Assembly (NCBI GenBank): GCA_016931325.1
Contig: JAFGFC010000136.1
Coordinates: forward strand, 1 to 37,322
DNA: 37,322 nt
DNA from: Spirochaetota bacterium
GTDB taxonomy: Bacteria > Spirochaetota > JAHITG01 > JAFGFC01
Direction of reading: 5' to 3'
Shown here: positions 24,871 through 32,372 of the stretch, piece after piece
Numbering within the stretch: position 1 is the first letter of the stretch
How the letters are laid out: each line of letters opens with the position of its first letter
The notes under the pieces: generated by a model
Seen by the model: only the letters and a program-made list of their open reading frames with translations
Databases searched by the model: none
What the model was told of the DNA's origin: nothing
Position numbers and translations under genes: made by a program

Positions 24871-25917
24871 CTATGTTTCAGGCTCATCAGCTGATTTTAA
24901 TTTTCTGAAATCGAACCAGATATCCAAAAGCCCCAGGCCCATTAAAATAATTGAACTGATAAGTAAAAATCGAGATACCAGGATAAAAAATACGAACAGA
25001 AGGACTGTCTTGAACATGAGTGAGAGATGAGAGATCAAAAGCCTGAACAGGAAAATAGACAGGCCCTGAAAGATATATAATATTGATACAATAAAAGACA
25101 GATTCAGACCGGCCTTTGACAGGGCTTCTAATTTCAAATTGAGAAAGAGGAAATGCAAAGCCCAGCTGGCGATAAAGACCCAGATGATATGTTCGTTGAT
25201 CTTCACATGGAAAATATTGAGAAAATCCATATTCTTTGTGATAAAGCGTGAAATAAAAAGAGTAGAGGCAAAAATATTAAGAATGAAATAACCTGTCAGG
25301 CCCATAAATAACAGGGAAGGGAAATAGCCCTTTACTATTTTCAGGCTTTCATTCATGATAAACAGCTGGTTCTGGATAAAATCATCAGAAAAATTCAATT
25401 TCTTGAGATCAGCAATATACTCCTTGGTAAAATTGCCCCATTGCCTGCTCCAGTAAGCCAGTTGGTCTGAAAAAAGGTTTATCTTGAAAATAACAACAAG
25501 GCCTATCACAATAAGAAAGATATAGCCGAAGAACAGATGAAAGGTCTTTTGCATGGTAAAATTCTTTTTTAAAGAATAATAATAGAGCAAAGCCGGAAAA
25601 AGACAGAGTATAAGATAAAGAACAGGCAACAGGAGGGTCAATGATTCCTGTAATCTGACTGTCTTGGGGTCTTTTGTTGTAAAAAAAGGGATGAAATAAA
25701 AGATAACAAAGAACACAGCGCTGGAAATCAGAGGGACCAGGAATTTGGCGCGATATTTATAGACCCCGATCAAAAGCGGTGATAAAGCCAGAGGGAAGAG
25801 CAGGATAAGAGGGAAAAAGAGGAACATGAAAGAGGGAGAGATATAAAAGATCAAAGACAGTAAAATAAGGATAAAGGGTAAAAGGGCACTAATTATAGTT
25901 TTATCATTCTTTTCCAT
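24871..25917 (-). CDS. DUF2232 (YybS-like) membrane protein
   Basis: Polytopic inner-membrane protein of 348 aa with about eight hydrophobic segments and no charged catalytic motif. The position between rpsR and rplI is typical of DUF2232/YybS proteins, and the overall layout agrees: paired N-terminal helices, a soluble stretch near 165-195 and C-terminal helices. Similarity to ECF transporter S components has been noted for the family, but no substrate is known. No ribosome-binding site is obvious. Confidence 0.8.
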   Translation of the reverse strand: MEKNDKTIISALLPFILILLSLIFYISPSFMFLFFPLILLFPLALSPLLIGVYKYRAKFLVPLISSAVFFVIFYFIPFFTTKDPKTVRLQESLTLLLPVLYLILCLFPALLYYYSLKKNFTMQKTFHLFFGYIFLIVIGLVVIFKINLFSDQLAYWSRQWGNFTKEYIADLKKLNFSDDFIQNQLFIMNESLKIVKGYFPSLLFMGLTGYFILNIFASTLFISRFITKNMDFLNIFHVKINEHIIWVFIASWALHFLFLNLKLEALSKAGLNLSFIVSILYIFQGLSIFLFRLLISHLSLMFKTVLLFVFFILVSRFLLISSIILMGLGLLDIWFDFRKLKSADEPET

Positions 25918-25960
25918 AGGTAAAAAATTTAGTTGAATAAATATATTTTAACAGGGTTAA

Positions 25961-26314
25961 TTATTCCGCTACATAAGGTAAAAGAGCCAGGTTCCTCGCC
26001 TGTTTAATGGCTTTGGATACTTTTCTCTGATGTTTGGCGCAACAGCCTGTAATCCTTCGCGGCAATATCTTTCCACGATCAGAGGTGAACCGTTTTAACG
26101 CTTCATAGTCTCTATAACCGGCTTCTTTTAAAGACCCGCTGCAGAACCGGCATACCTTTTTCTTAAACTTTAACCTTGATGGAATAGCCGTTTTATCAGA
26201 CATCTTATCAGATTTTTGATAAGACCTTGATGGCTTCCTGTCCATTGGTCTGGGTCTTCTGGGCTTTTCCTTACTCCCTCTTTCTTCTTTCTTTTTTTCA
26301 GGCGCTTCAGCCAT
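25961..26314 (-). CDS. rpsR: 30S ribosomal protein S18, N-terminally extended
   Basis: Small-subunit ribosomal protein contacting S6 and 16S rRNA. The S18 core covers about residues 45-117: [32 protein letters not shown] and CCAKHQRKV. Its Cys and His residues fit the zinc-binding form. The protein has 117 aa, against about 75 usually. The extra 40 residues or so are Lys/Arg/Pro/Glu-rich and probably disordered. AGGAGG lies upstream of the ATG, which supports the long form. rpsF and ssb, often just upstream, are absent here. Confidence 0.95.
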   Translation of the reverse strand: MAEAPEKKKEERGSKEKPRRPRPMDRKPSRSYQKSDKMSDKTAIPSRLKFKKKVCRFCSGSLKEAGYRDYEALKRFTSDRGKILPRRITGCCAKHQRKVSKAIKQARNLALLPYVAE

Positions 26315-26340
26315 TTATATCCTCCTGTAAAACATGATAT

Positions 26341-26544
26341 CTATTTTTTAACTGTAATGGCCACATCAGGACAGACAATAGCGCACAGGGCACAACCTGT
26401 ACAGTTTTCCATATTTTCCGGCCTTACATAATGGAGCCCTTTTTTATTGAATTTGTCCGATAGCTTTATCACCTTTTTAGGACAAATTCCAATACATAAC
26501 TCACATCCTTTACATCTCTGAATATCAATTTTAATTTCTGCCAC
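26341..26544 (-). CDS. 2x[4Fe-4S] ferredoxin, KorD/VorD-like
   Basis: A 67-aa electron carrier with two CxxCxxCxxxCP clusters: CKGCELCIGICP and CTGCALCAIVCP. The spacing and the segment KKVIKLSDKFNKKGLHYV match the delta subunit of 2-oxoacid:ferredoxin oxidoreductases. I place the start at GTG (26544), where the family begins and AAAGG lies 9 nt upstream. An ATG at 26589, directly after the preceding stop, would add 15 residues. No korA, korB or korC is adjacent, which is unusual. It is either an orphan subunit or a general ferredoxin. Confidence 0.85.
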   Translation of the reverse strand: MAEIKIDIQRCKGCELCIGICPKKVIKLSDKFNKKGLHYVRPENMENCTGCALCAIVCPDVAITVKK

Positions 26545-26590
26545 TGAAAAATACCTTTCACCCGAAGAAATATTTGTGAGATAATTCATA

Positions 26591-26827
26591 TTAAACTCGG
26601 GAAATTTGATGACCGCCACACATGGGGCAAGCCACTGCAGAATCATCAATAACCAACCGGGTCCCTGTCTTGTCTTCGTCAGAAAGATAGGGCTTTTTTA
26701 TTTCACTCCACCGGTAATCGCAATCTTCACAACGATATTCTACACTGCAGTTATCTATTTCGTTTTCGAGTAGGTATTCCGTATCCTGTTCAACGATCTC
26801 TTCGCCTTCAAAATTCATATTTTTCAT
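26591..26827 (-). CDS. Small zinc-ribbon protein of unknown function
   Basis: A 78-aa acidic protein with CEDC (33-36) and CPMC (67-70), a spacing that fits a zinc ribbon. The N-terminal 25 residues are rich in glutamate. It is the first gene after the promoter of the long minus-strand run; AGGAG lies 8 nt before the ATG. No specific family is recognised. Partnership with the following ferredoxin is only suggested by adjacency. Confidence 0.8.
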   Translation of the reverse strand: MKNMNFEGEEIVEQDTEYLLENEIDNCSVEYRCEDCDYRWSEIKKPYLSDEDKTGTRLVIDDSAVACPMCGGHQISRV

Positions 26828-26846
26828 ATTCAGGCTCCTGATACTT

Positions 26847-26874
26847 ATTTTACTTAATTCAAGAATGATGTCAA
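26847..26874 (-). promoter_or_regulatory. Promoter of the rpsR-rplI-dnaB-mla-radA-carD run
   Basis: On the minus strand a perfect -35 TTGACA (26874-26869), a 16-bp spacer and a -10 TAAAAT (26852-26847, 5 of 6) lie 20 nt upstream of the zinc-ribbon ATG. It is the only strong promoter I see for the run; internal promoters are not excluded. Confidence 0.7.
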
Positions 26875-26977
26875 GCCATTTTTTAATTTCCTGAATATTT
26901 TTTTTATCATGTCAGGATTTTTCTTTTTTTTATTTTTAAATAATAGACTTGATTAAAAGAACTCTTATAATTAAAAG

Positions 26978-28156
26978 TCAAATAACTTTGAGCTTTTTAC
27001 CGAGCTTTTTAAAGATCTCAAGAACATAGTCCAGCTGTTCGTCTGTATGGGTCGCCATGTAACTGGTCCGTATCAACGCTCTCCCGTGAGGGACAGCCGG
27101 GTGGATAACGGGATTCACAAATATCCCGGCTTCACTGAGCGCTTTCCACATTTTAAAACAGATCATATCATCTCCGATCACCAGAGGGATGATGGGTGTT
27201 TCGGCGATCCCGGTATTATAGCCGAGATCCTTGAACCCTTTGAGCATCTTATGTGTATTATGCCACAGCTTTTCAATCCTTTCCGGTTCGGTCTGCATGA
27301 TCTGAAGTGATTTTAAAGCCGCTCCCACGGCAGCCGGGGTCGGGGAGGCATGAAAGATGAGGGTTCGGGAATTATGTTTCAGATAATCGATCACCTTGGC
27401 CGGGCCGGAGACAAATCCGCCCAGGGAGGCGAAGGATTTGCTGAATGTTCCCATGATCAGGTCCACGTCATCATCCATTTTGAAATGATTCGCGGTGCCC
27501 CTGCCGTTTTCTCCAATGACTCCCAGAGCATGGGCATCATCGACCATGAGCCTGGCCTGGTATTTTTTGGTCAGTTCCACTATTTCTGGAAGTTTCGTGA
27601 TATCCCCTTCCATGCTGAAGATGCCGTCAACTACGATCAGCTTGCCGGCCTCGCCGGCGTTTTTCAGCTTGATCTCGAGGTCTTCTATGTCATTATGCTT
27701 GAAACGAAAAGTCCTGGCAAAGGTGAGCCTGGTGCCTTCAATGATGCTGGCATGGTCCAGGCTGTCAATGACCACAACATCATCTTTTCCGCAGATATAA
27801 GAGATAACGCCCTGATTGACCATAAAGCCGGTTGAAAATAATAGAGCCGCCTCTTTTTTGGTGAACACAGCCAGTTTCGCTTCCAGTTCTTCGTGAATAT
27901 CCAGTGTGCCGTTCAGGAATCGGGAGCCGGCGCAGCCCGTGCCGTACTTTTCCGTGGCCTTGATAGCGGCTTCTTTGACCCGGGGATCATTGGTCAGTCC
28001 GAGATAGCTGTTAGACCCCAGCATGAGATATTTTTTCCCTTTAATAATAACTTCCGTATCCTGGGCGCTGGAAATAGGCCTGAAATAGGGATACATACCG
28101 ATCTTCCTCACGTCATCGGCTGTTGTGTAATCAAAGCATTTCTGGAAAACGTCCAT
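26978..28156 (-). CDS. Alpha-oxoamine synthase (serine palmitoyltransferase/KBL-like)
   Basis: PLP enzyme of 392 aa that condenses an amino acid with an acyl-CoA with loss of CO2. Motifs are YPYFRPISS, NSYLGLTNDPRV, GTGCAGSRFLNGTLDIHEELE, VDDAHALG and the PLP lysine Lys240 in GTFSKSFASLGGF. The YPYFRPISS and FLNGT segments resemble bacterial serine palmitoyltransferases more than BioF. 2-amino-3-ketobutyrate CoA ligase remains possible because threonine dehydrogenase could be elsewhere. I chose ATG at 28156, with AAGGAAG 6-7 nt upstream; the longer frame starts with TTG at 28174. It has its own promoter. Confidence 0.88.
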   Translation of the reverse strand: MDVFQKCFDYTTADDVRKIGMYPYFRPISSAQDTEVIIKGKKYLMLGSNSYLGLTNDPRVKEAAIKATEKYGTGCAGSRFLNGTLDIHEELEAKLAVFTKKEAALLFSTGFMVNQGVISYICGKDDVVVIDSLDHASIIEGTRLTFARTFRFKHNDIEDLEIKLKNAGEAGKLIVVDGIFSMEGDITKLPEIVELTKKYQARLMVDDAHALGVIGENGRGTANHFKMDDDVDLIMGTFSKSFASLGGFVSGPAKVIDYLKHNSRTLIFHASPTPAAVGAALKSLQIMQTEPERIEKLWHNTHKMLKGFKDLGYNTGIAETPIIPLVIGDDMICFKMWKALSEAGIFVNPVIHPAVPHGRALIRTSYMATHTDEQLDYVLEIFKKLGKKLKVI

Positions 28157-28187
28157 TAAAATCTTCCTTTTCAAAACCGGAATATTA

Positions 28188-28215
28188 ATAATATTCTTTT
28201 TTATCTATGTGTCAA
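28188..28215 (-). promoter_or_regulatory. Promoter of the alpha-oxoamine synthase gene
   Basis: On the minus strand a perfect -35 TTGACA (28215-28210), a 16-bp spacer and a -10 TATTAT (28193-28188, 5 of 6) lie in the short gap after nadE. Transcription should begin near 28181, about 25 nt before the ATG. Confidence 0.7.
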
Positions 28216-28232
28216 TAAGAAAATATTTTGTT

Positions 28233-29954
28233 TTAACCGGGCGCAAATCCGTTGGTAATAGGCATCCGCCGGTCTTTGCCAAGCGCTACTTTCGAGATCT
28301 TTATACCGGGCGGAGATTGACGTCTTTTATATTCACTCCTGTCAACCATCCCGATCACCTTTTTGACCATATCCCGCTGGAAACCTTTTTTCATGATCTC
28401 GGGTAAGGTAAGATATTTTTCAATATAAAGGAAAAGGATCTTATCCAGCAAAGGGTAGGGCGGGAGCGTATCCGAATCCTTCTGATCCTTTTTTAATTCT
28501 GCCGTGGGAGCTTTATGAATGATGCGGGCGGGCACCAGTTCTGTTTTGCTCTGCTTATTCCTGTAATGGACAAGTTGATAGACCAGTGTTTTAGGCACAT
28601 CTTTGATCACGGCAAAACCACCGGCCAGGTCCCCGTAAAGCGTTGTATACCCTGTGCTCATCTCGCTCTTGTTCCCTGTGGCCAGGACAAGAGCCTTGAA
28701 TTTATTGGAAAAGGCCATGAGGATATTCCCGCGGATGCGCGCCTGGATGTTCTCTTCTGTTATGTCAGGAGGAAGATCCCGGAATATCTGCTCCAGGGAT
28801 CGCAGATAAGAGCTACAGATATCGTCGATGGGAAGGGTATGCAATTTTATCCCGAGATTCCGGGCTAATGTTTCAGCGTCCTGGCGACTTTCCTGTGAGG
28901 TGAAACGGGAGGGCATAAAAAGAGCCGTGACATTCTTTTTTCCCAGGGCATCCACAGCAATAAGCGTGGTTAAGGCGGAATCAATACCTCCGCTCAGGCC
29001 GATTACCACTTTTTTAAAATTATTTTTATCAACATAATCTCTGGTTCCCAGCGTCAGGGCTGTATAGATCTCCTGTGGAAGCTCATAAAACGGTGTCTTT
29101 TGCGCAGAGTATTTTTTGAAATCCTTTTTTTCTTTAGGTTGAAAGCCTTTTATCTTTACCAGGTGGACTTTGCTTTTGCGGTTGAGCTTTTTTCCTTTGG
29201 CCTCAAGGTCAAAGAAGAAAAGATCTTCTTCAAACTGTTTCCCGGTTCGGACCAGCTGTCCTTTGTTGTCCACAATAAGGCTGTGGCCGTCATAAACGAC
29301 CTCATCCTGGCCGCCCACCATATTTAAATAACAGATTACTGTACCGGTCTTCAGGGCTATTTCTTTCATCCGTTTCAGCCGGTCCTTTGCTTTTTCCTTA
29401 TAGTAAGGAGACGCGTTAATATTGATATTTATAATGCTGCCGTTTTTTGATTGCTCGAAAAGGGGCGTGTCCTCAGCCCAGATATCTTCACAGATACTTA
29501 TACCAAAAAATATTCCCCCCAGATCATAGACAGGAATAATATGGCCGGGCGCAAAGTACCGTTTTTCGTCAAAGACGCCGTAATTGGGCAGATGGATCTT
29601 GTTGTAGATATCAATGATCCTTTTTTTATGGATCAAAGCCGCTGAATTATACAGCTGATCTTTTTCCTTACCCCTCATGCCTCGGGATGTTTCGCTACGG
29701 ACAAAACCCACCAGGCAGATAATATTATCGCATAATGAGACGATCTTTTTCACATAGCTCATGTTCTCACGGATAAACCCTTCTTTATGTAAAAGGTCTT
29801 CAGGCGGATACCCTGTGATGGCCAGTTCCGGGAAAACAACAAGATCGCATGATCGTTCTTTTGCTTTCAGGATACAATCTTTTATCTTTAAAAAATTATG
29901 CTGAAAATTTCCCACAAAGGCGTTGATCTGACCGAACGCGATACGCAGTTTCAT
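28233..29954 (-). CDS. nadE: Glutamine-dependent NAD+ synthetase
   Basis: Converts nicotinic acid adenine dinucleotide, ATP and glutamine to NAD+. The 573 aa comprise an N-terminal nitrilase-type glutaminase domain (about 1-265) and a C-terminal synthetase domain. The glutaminase triad is Glu43 (FPELAITGYPPEDLL), Lys119 (YNKIHLPNYGVFDE) and Cys155 (GISICEDIWAED). The ATP pyrophosphatase loop is SGGIDS (321-326). The ATG lacks a ribosome-binding site and lies about 6 nt from a predicted -10 box, so the mRNA may be leaderless. It is divergent from xerD. Confidence 0.95.
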   Translation of the reverse strand: MKLRIAFGQINAFVGNFQHNFLKIKDCILKAKERSCDLVVFPELAITGYPPEDLLHKEGFIRENMSYVKKIVSLCDNIICLVGFVRSETSRGMRGKEKDQLYNSAALIHKKRIIDIYNKIHLPNYGVFDEKRYFAPGHIIPVYDLGGIFFGISICEDIWAEDTPLFEQSKNGSIINININASPYYKEKAKDRLKRMKEIALKTGTVICYLNMVGGQDEVVYDGHSLIVDNKGQLVRTGKQFEEDLFFFDLEAKGKKLNRKSKVHLVKIKGFQPKEKKDFKKYSAQKTPFYELPQEIYTALTLGTRDYVDKNNFKKVVIGLSGGIDSALTTLIAVDALGKKNVTALFMPSRFTSQESRQDAETLARNLGIKLHTLPIDDICSSYLRSLEQIFRDLPPDITEENIQARIRGNILMAFSNKFKALVLATGNKSEMSTGYTTLYGDLAGGFAVIKDVPKTLVYQLVHYRNKQSKTELVPARIIHKAPTAELKKDQKDSDTLPPYPLLDKILFLYIEKYLTLPEIMKKGFQRDMVKKVIGMVDRSEYKRRQSPPGIKISKVALGKDRRMPITNGFAPG

Positions 29955-29960
29955 AGCATA

Positions 29961-29989
29961 ATATTATTTGAAATAAAGACCGAAGTCAA
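29961..29989 (-). promoter_or_regulatory. Putative leaderless promoter of nadE
   Basis: On the minus strand a -35 TTGACT (29989-29984), a 17-bp spacer and a -10 TAATAT (29966-29961) end six bases before the nadE ATG. Transcription would start at or next to the start codon. Confidence 0.45.
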
Positions 29990-30087
29990 CAATAAGTTCA
30001 AGCTCGAAATTCGAAGTTATTCAGACTCCTTGTAGGGATAGGTATTTTTCAAGATGGTTTGTTTTCATACCGAAGTTAAAAGTAGAG

Positions 30088-30972
30088 ATGAAAGAATTAC
30101 TGGAACAGTTCATTAATTACCTGAAAATCGAGAAAGGCCTGTCCAGGAACACGGTGCTGAATTACCAATCTGATATCGAACAGTTTTTTATTTTTTTAAA
30201 AAGTAAAAACATAGACAATATAGATGATGTATCAGGCCTTCTTTTAAGCGGGTATCTTTCATATTTAAGATCGCATAATATCTCCAACAGGTCCATGGCC
30301 CGAAAAGTGACGGCTTTAAGGATGTTCTTCAAGTACCTGGTCATTGACCGTATCATCCAGATAAACCCTTCCCTTTTACTCGAGGTCCCGAAGATCAATG
30401 CCTCCCTTCCGGAATACCTGAGCCTTTCTGAAGTGGAGTCTCTGTTAAAAACATTTGATACACAAAAACCTTTGCAGGTCCGCGACAAAACGATCATGGA
30501 ACTTTTATACTCCGCTGGCCTGAGGGTTTCCGAGATCACGAACCTTCACGTCTACGACATTAATTCCCGAGAGCGTTTCATCAAAGTGAAAGGCAAGGGA
30601 GACAAGGAACGGTTGATCCCGCTGGGTCAAAAGGCCATTGACATTCTGGATCATTACATCATGCGCATCAGACCGCAGTACAACAGGATGGATTCGCCGT
30701 TTCTGTTCCTGAACGCCAAAGGAGGAAAGCTCTCCCGTATCAGCGTATGGAAGATCATAAAGTTCTATGCCAGAAAATGCGGGATCACCAAAGACATTTC
30801 TCCCCATACCCTGAGGCACAGTTTTGCCACGCATTTAATAAACAACGGGGCTGACCTGAGGTCTGTCCAGGAGCTGTTAGGCCACTCCAGCATTTCCACC
30901 ACACAGATCTACACTCACCTGAACTATGAAAAGTTGAAGAAATTTCATCATTCCTATCATCCGAGAGGATGA
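30088..30972 (+). CDS. xerD: Tyrosine recombinase XerD/XerC
   Basis: Site-specific recombinase that resolves chromosome dimers at dif. The 294 aa hold an N-terminal SAM-like core-binding domain (1-90) and a catalytic domain. All active residues are present: Arg146 (SAGLRVSE), Lys170 (KGKGDKER), His240 and Arg243 (HTLRHSFATHL), His266 (LLGHSSIST) and the nucleophile Tyr275 (IYTH). The segment NGADLRSVQELLGH is closer to XerD than XerC. No phage or integron genes are nearby, so a housekeeping role is likely. A REP-like hairpin follows the stop. Confidence 0.92.
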   Translation: MKELLEQFINYLKIEKGLSRNTVLNYQSDIEQFFIFLKSKNIDNIDDVSGLLLSGYLSYLRSHNISNRSMARKVTALRMFFKYLVIDRIIQINPSLLLEVPKINASLPEYLSLSEVESLLKTFDTQKPLQVRDKTIMELLYSAGLRVSEITNLHVYDINSRERFIKVKGKGDKERLIPLGQKAIDILDHYIMRIRPQYNRMDSPFLFLNAKGGKLSRISVWKIIKFYARKCGITKDISPHTLRHSFATHLINNGADLRSVQELLGHSSISTTQIYTHLNYEKLKKFHHSYHPRG

Positions 30973-31001
30973 CGGTATAATATATCAACATTCCTATGAT
31001 T

Positions 31002-31040
31002 GCGAGCCTGAAGGACCTTCGGCCCTGAAGGCTCGCCTAC
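31002..31040 (-). repeat. REP-like element, family B, copy B2 (with inner insertion)
   Basis: On the minus strand: GTAG, GCGAGCC, then TTCAGGGCCGAAGGTCCTTCA, then GGCTCGC. The outer 7-bp stem is perfect; the inner part is longer than in other copies. Upstream bases GTTAACCT match the GTTTAACCTT before the copies at 37015-37306. It sits between xerD and the DegT-family gene. Confidence 0.65.
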
Positions 31041-31071
31041 AGGTTAACGTACAATCTCGCTTATTTATCTA

Positions 31072-31099
31072 TTGACTTTAACACAAAAAATATTATACT
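31072..31099 (+). promoter_or_regulatory. Sigma70-type promoter for the DegT-family gene
   Basis: -35 TTGACT (31072-31077), a 16-bp spacer and -10 TATACT (31094-31099), each 5 of 6. AAGGAG (31116-31121) is 6 nt before the ATG at 31128. Confidence 0.75.
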
Positions 31100-31127
31100 A
31101 TCAAAATATCTTTGCAAGGAGAAAATA

Positions 31128-32234
31128 ATGTCATTCAAGATCCAATTCACTGACCTGAAACGTCAGTATAAAGAACTGGAAGAAGAGATAGTCGCTTCAC
31201 TCAAAAAGATAATGGAATCAGCCCGGTTCATTAACGGGCCTGAAGTGACCGAGCTGGAAGAAAAAATCGCAAAATACTGCGGCTGCAAAATTGCCGTGGG
31301 TGTGGGTTCAGGCACAGACGCGCTTTTATTATCGCTCATGGCCCTGGATATAAAAAAAGGAGATGAAGTCATCACCACGCCTTTCACCTTTATTGCAACA
31401 GCTGAAGTGATCAGCCTTCTGGGTGCCAGGCCGGTCTTTGTCGATATAGACCAGAGTACCTATAATATTGATGCTGCCGGAATAAAAGCCAGGGTCACGG
31501 ACAAGACCAAAGCCATCATCCCTGTCCATTTATACGGACAGACAGCGGATATGGACGAGATCAACAAGATCGCAAAAGAACATGATCTTTTTGTTATTGA
31601 AGATGCCTGCCAGGCGATCGGCGCCGAATACAAAGGCAAAAAAGCCGGAAGCCTGGGCCATGCAGGGGCTTTCAGTTTCTTCCCGGCCAAGAACCTCGGG
31701 GCTTACGGGGACGGTGGAATGGTGACCACAGATGATGAAGATCTGGCCGCAAAGATAAAGACTTTGCGGGAACACGGCTCAAAAGAACGTTACCGGCATT
31801 CTCTGATCGGTATCAACGCCAGGCTTGACACCATGCAGGCGGCCGTTCTTCTGATAAAATTGAAAAAACTGGATCAATGGCTCCAAAACCGTATCAAACT
31901 GGCCTCACGTTACAGTGAAAAATTGAAGGACCTTGTCCATACCCCTGTTGTTAGAAAAGAGAACAAAGCTGTCTTTAATCAGTATACGATCCTGACTGAC
32001 AGACGGGATGATCTCATTAAATTTTTAAATGATAACGGGATCCCCACAGCCATTCACTATCCCATGCCTCTGCACCTTCAGAAAGCATTCGAGTTTTTAG
32101 GATATAAACAGGGTGATTTCCCTGTGAGCGAAGAGATTTCAAAAAAGGTAATGTCCCTTCCCATGTATCCGGAAATGACCGAACAGGAACAGGACCTGGT
32201 CATAAATGAAATTCACAGGTTTTTCAAGAAATAA
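31128..32234 (+). CDS. DegT/DnrJ/EryC1-family sugar aminotransferase
   Basis: PLP-dependent aminotransferase of 368 aa that aminates a keto sugar nucleotide. It shows FTDLKRQY, VGVGSGTDALLLSL near residues 57-70, IEDACQAIGAEY and the PLP lysine Lys188 in FSFFPAKNLGAYGDGG. The overall sequence resembles the WbpE/WlbC branch, which makes amino-uronic acid precursors for O-antigen; that assignment is an inference. It is followed by a GT2 glycosyltransferase, which fits a role in surface polysaccharide. It has a strong promoter and ribosome-binding site. Confidence 0.92.
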   Translation: MSFKIQFTDLKRQYKELEEEIVASLKKIMESARFINGPEVTELEEKIAKYCGCKIAVGVGSGTDALLLSLMALDIKKGDEVITTPFTFIATAEVISLLGARPVFVDIDQSTYNIDAAGIKARVTDKTKAIIPVHLYGQTADMDEINKIAKEHDLFVIEDACQAIGAEYKGKKAGSLGHAGAFSFFPAKNLGAYGDGGMVTTDDEDLAAKIKTLREHGSKERYRHSLIGINARLDTMQAAVLLIKLKKLDQWLQNRIKLASRYSEKLKDLVHTPVVRKENKAVFNQYTILTDRRDDLIKFLNDNGIPTAIHYPMPLHLQKAFEFLGYKQGDFPVSEEISKKVMSLPMYPEMTEQEQDLVINEIHRFFKK

Positions 32235-32253
32235 CGTACATATTGAACGTTTT

Positions 32254-32366
32254 GGTCAAATCCTTGCCCTCCTGCCCTGAGGAATTTAAGGAATTCCCAG
32301 GGTAAAGTCCCCGCAATTCGGGGAATTGCAGGGGAGCGGATTTGACCCAACGCACTTCCTGTGCGT
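32254..32366 (+). repeat. Family A structured repeat, copy A4 (full-length type)
   Basis: The 10-bp outer stem GGTCAAATCC (32254-32263) pairs with GGATTTGACC (32338-32347). Two inner hairpins follow: CCCTG-A-GGAATT with AATTCCCAGGG (32275-32302), and CCCCGCAATT with AATTGC-A-GGGG (32309-32334), the bulged A placed as in copy A3. The terminal hairpin ACGCAC-TTCCT-GTGCGT (32350-32366) ends 6 nt before the next gene's ATG. Confidence 0.85.
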
Positions 32367-32372
32367 AGAACG

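Noticed and set aside
30088-30972. Integrase of a mobile element
   Set aside because: All features match XerD/XerC, the flanking genes are housekeeping, and there is no attachment duplication, excisionase or cargo. The nearby hairpin B2 belongs to the dispersed REP-like family.
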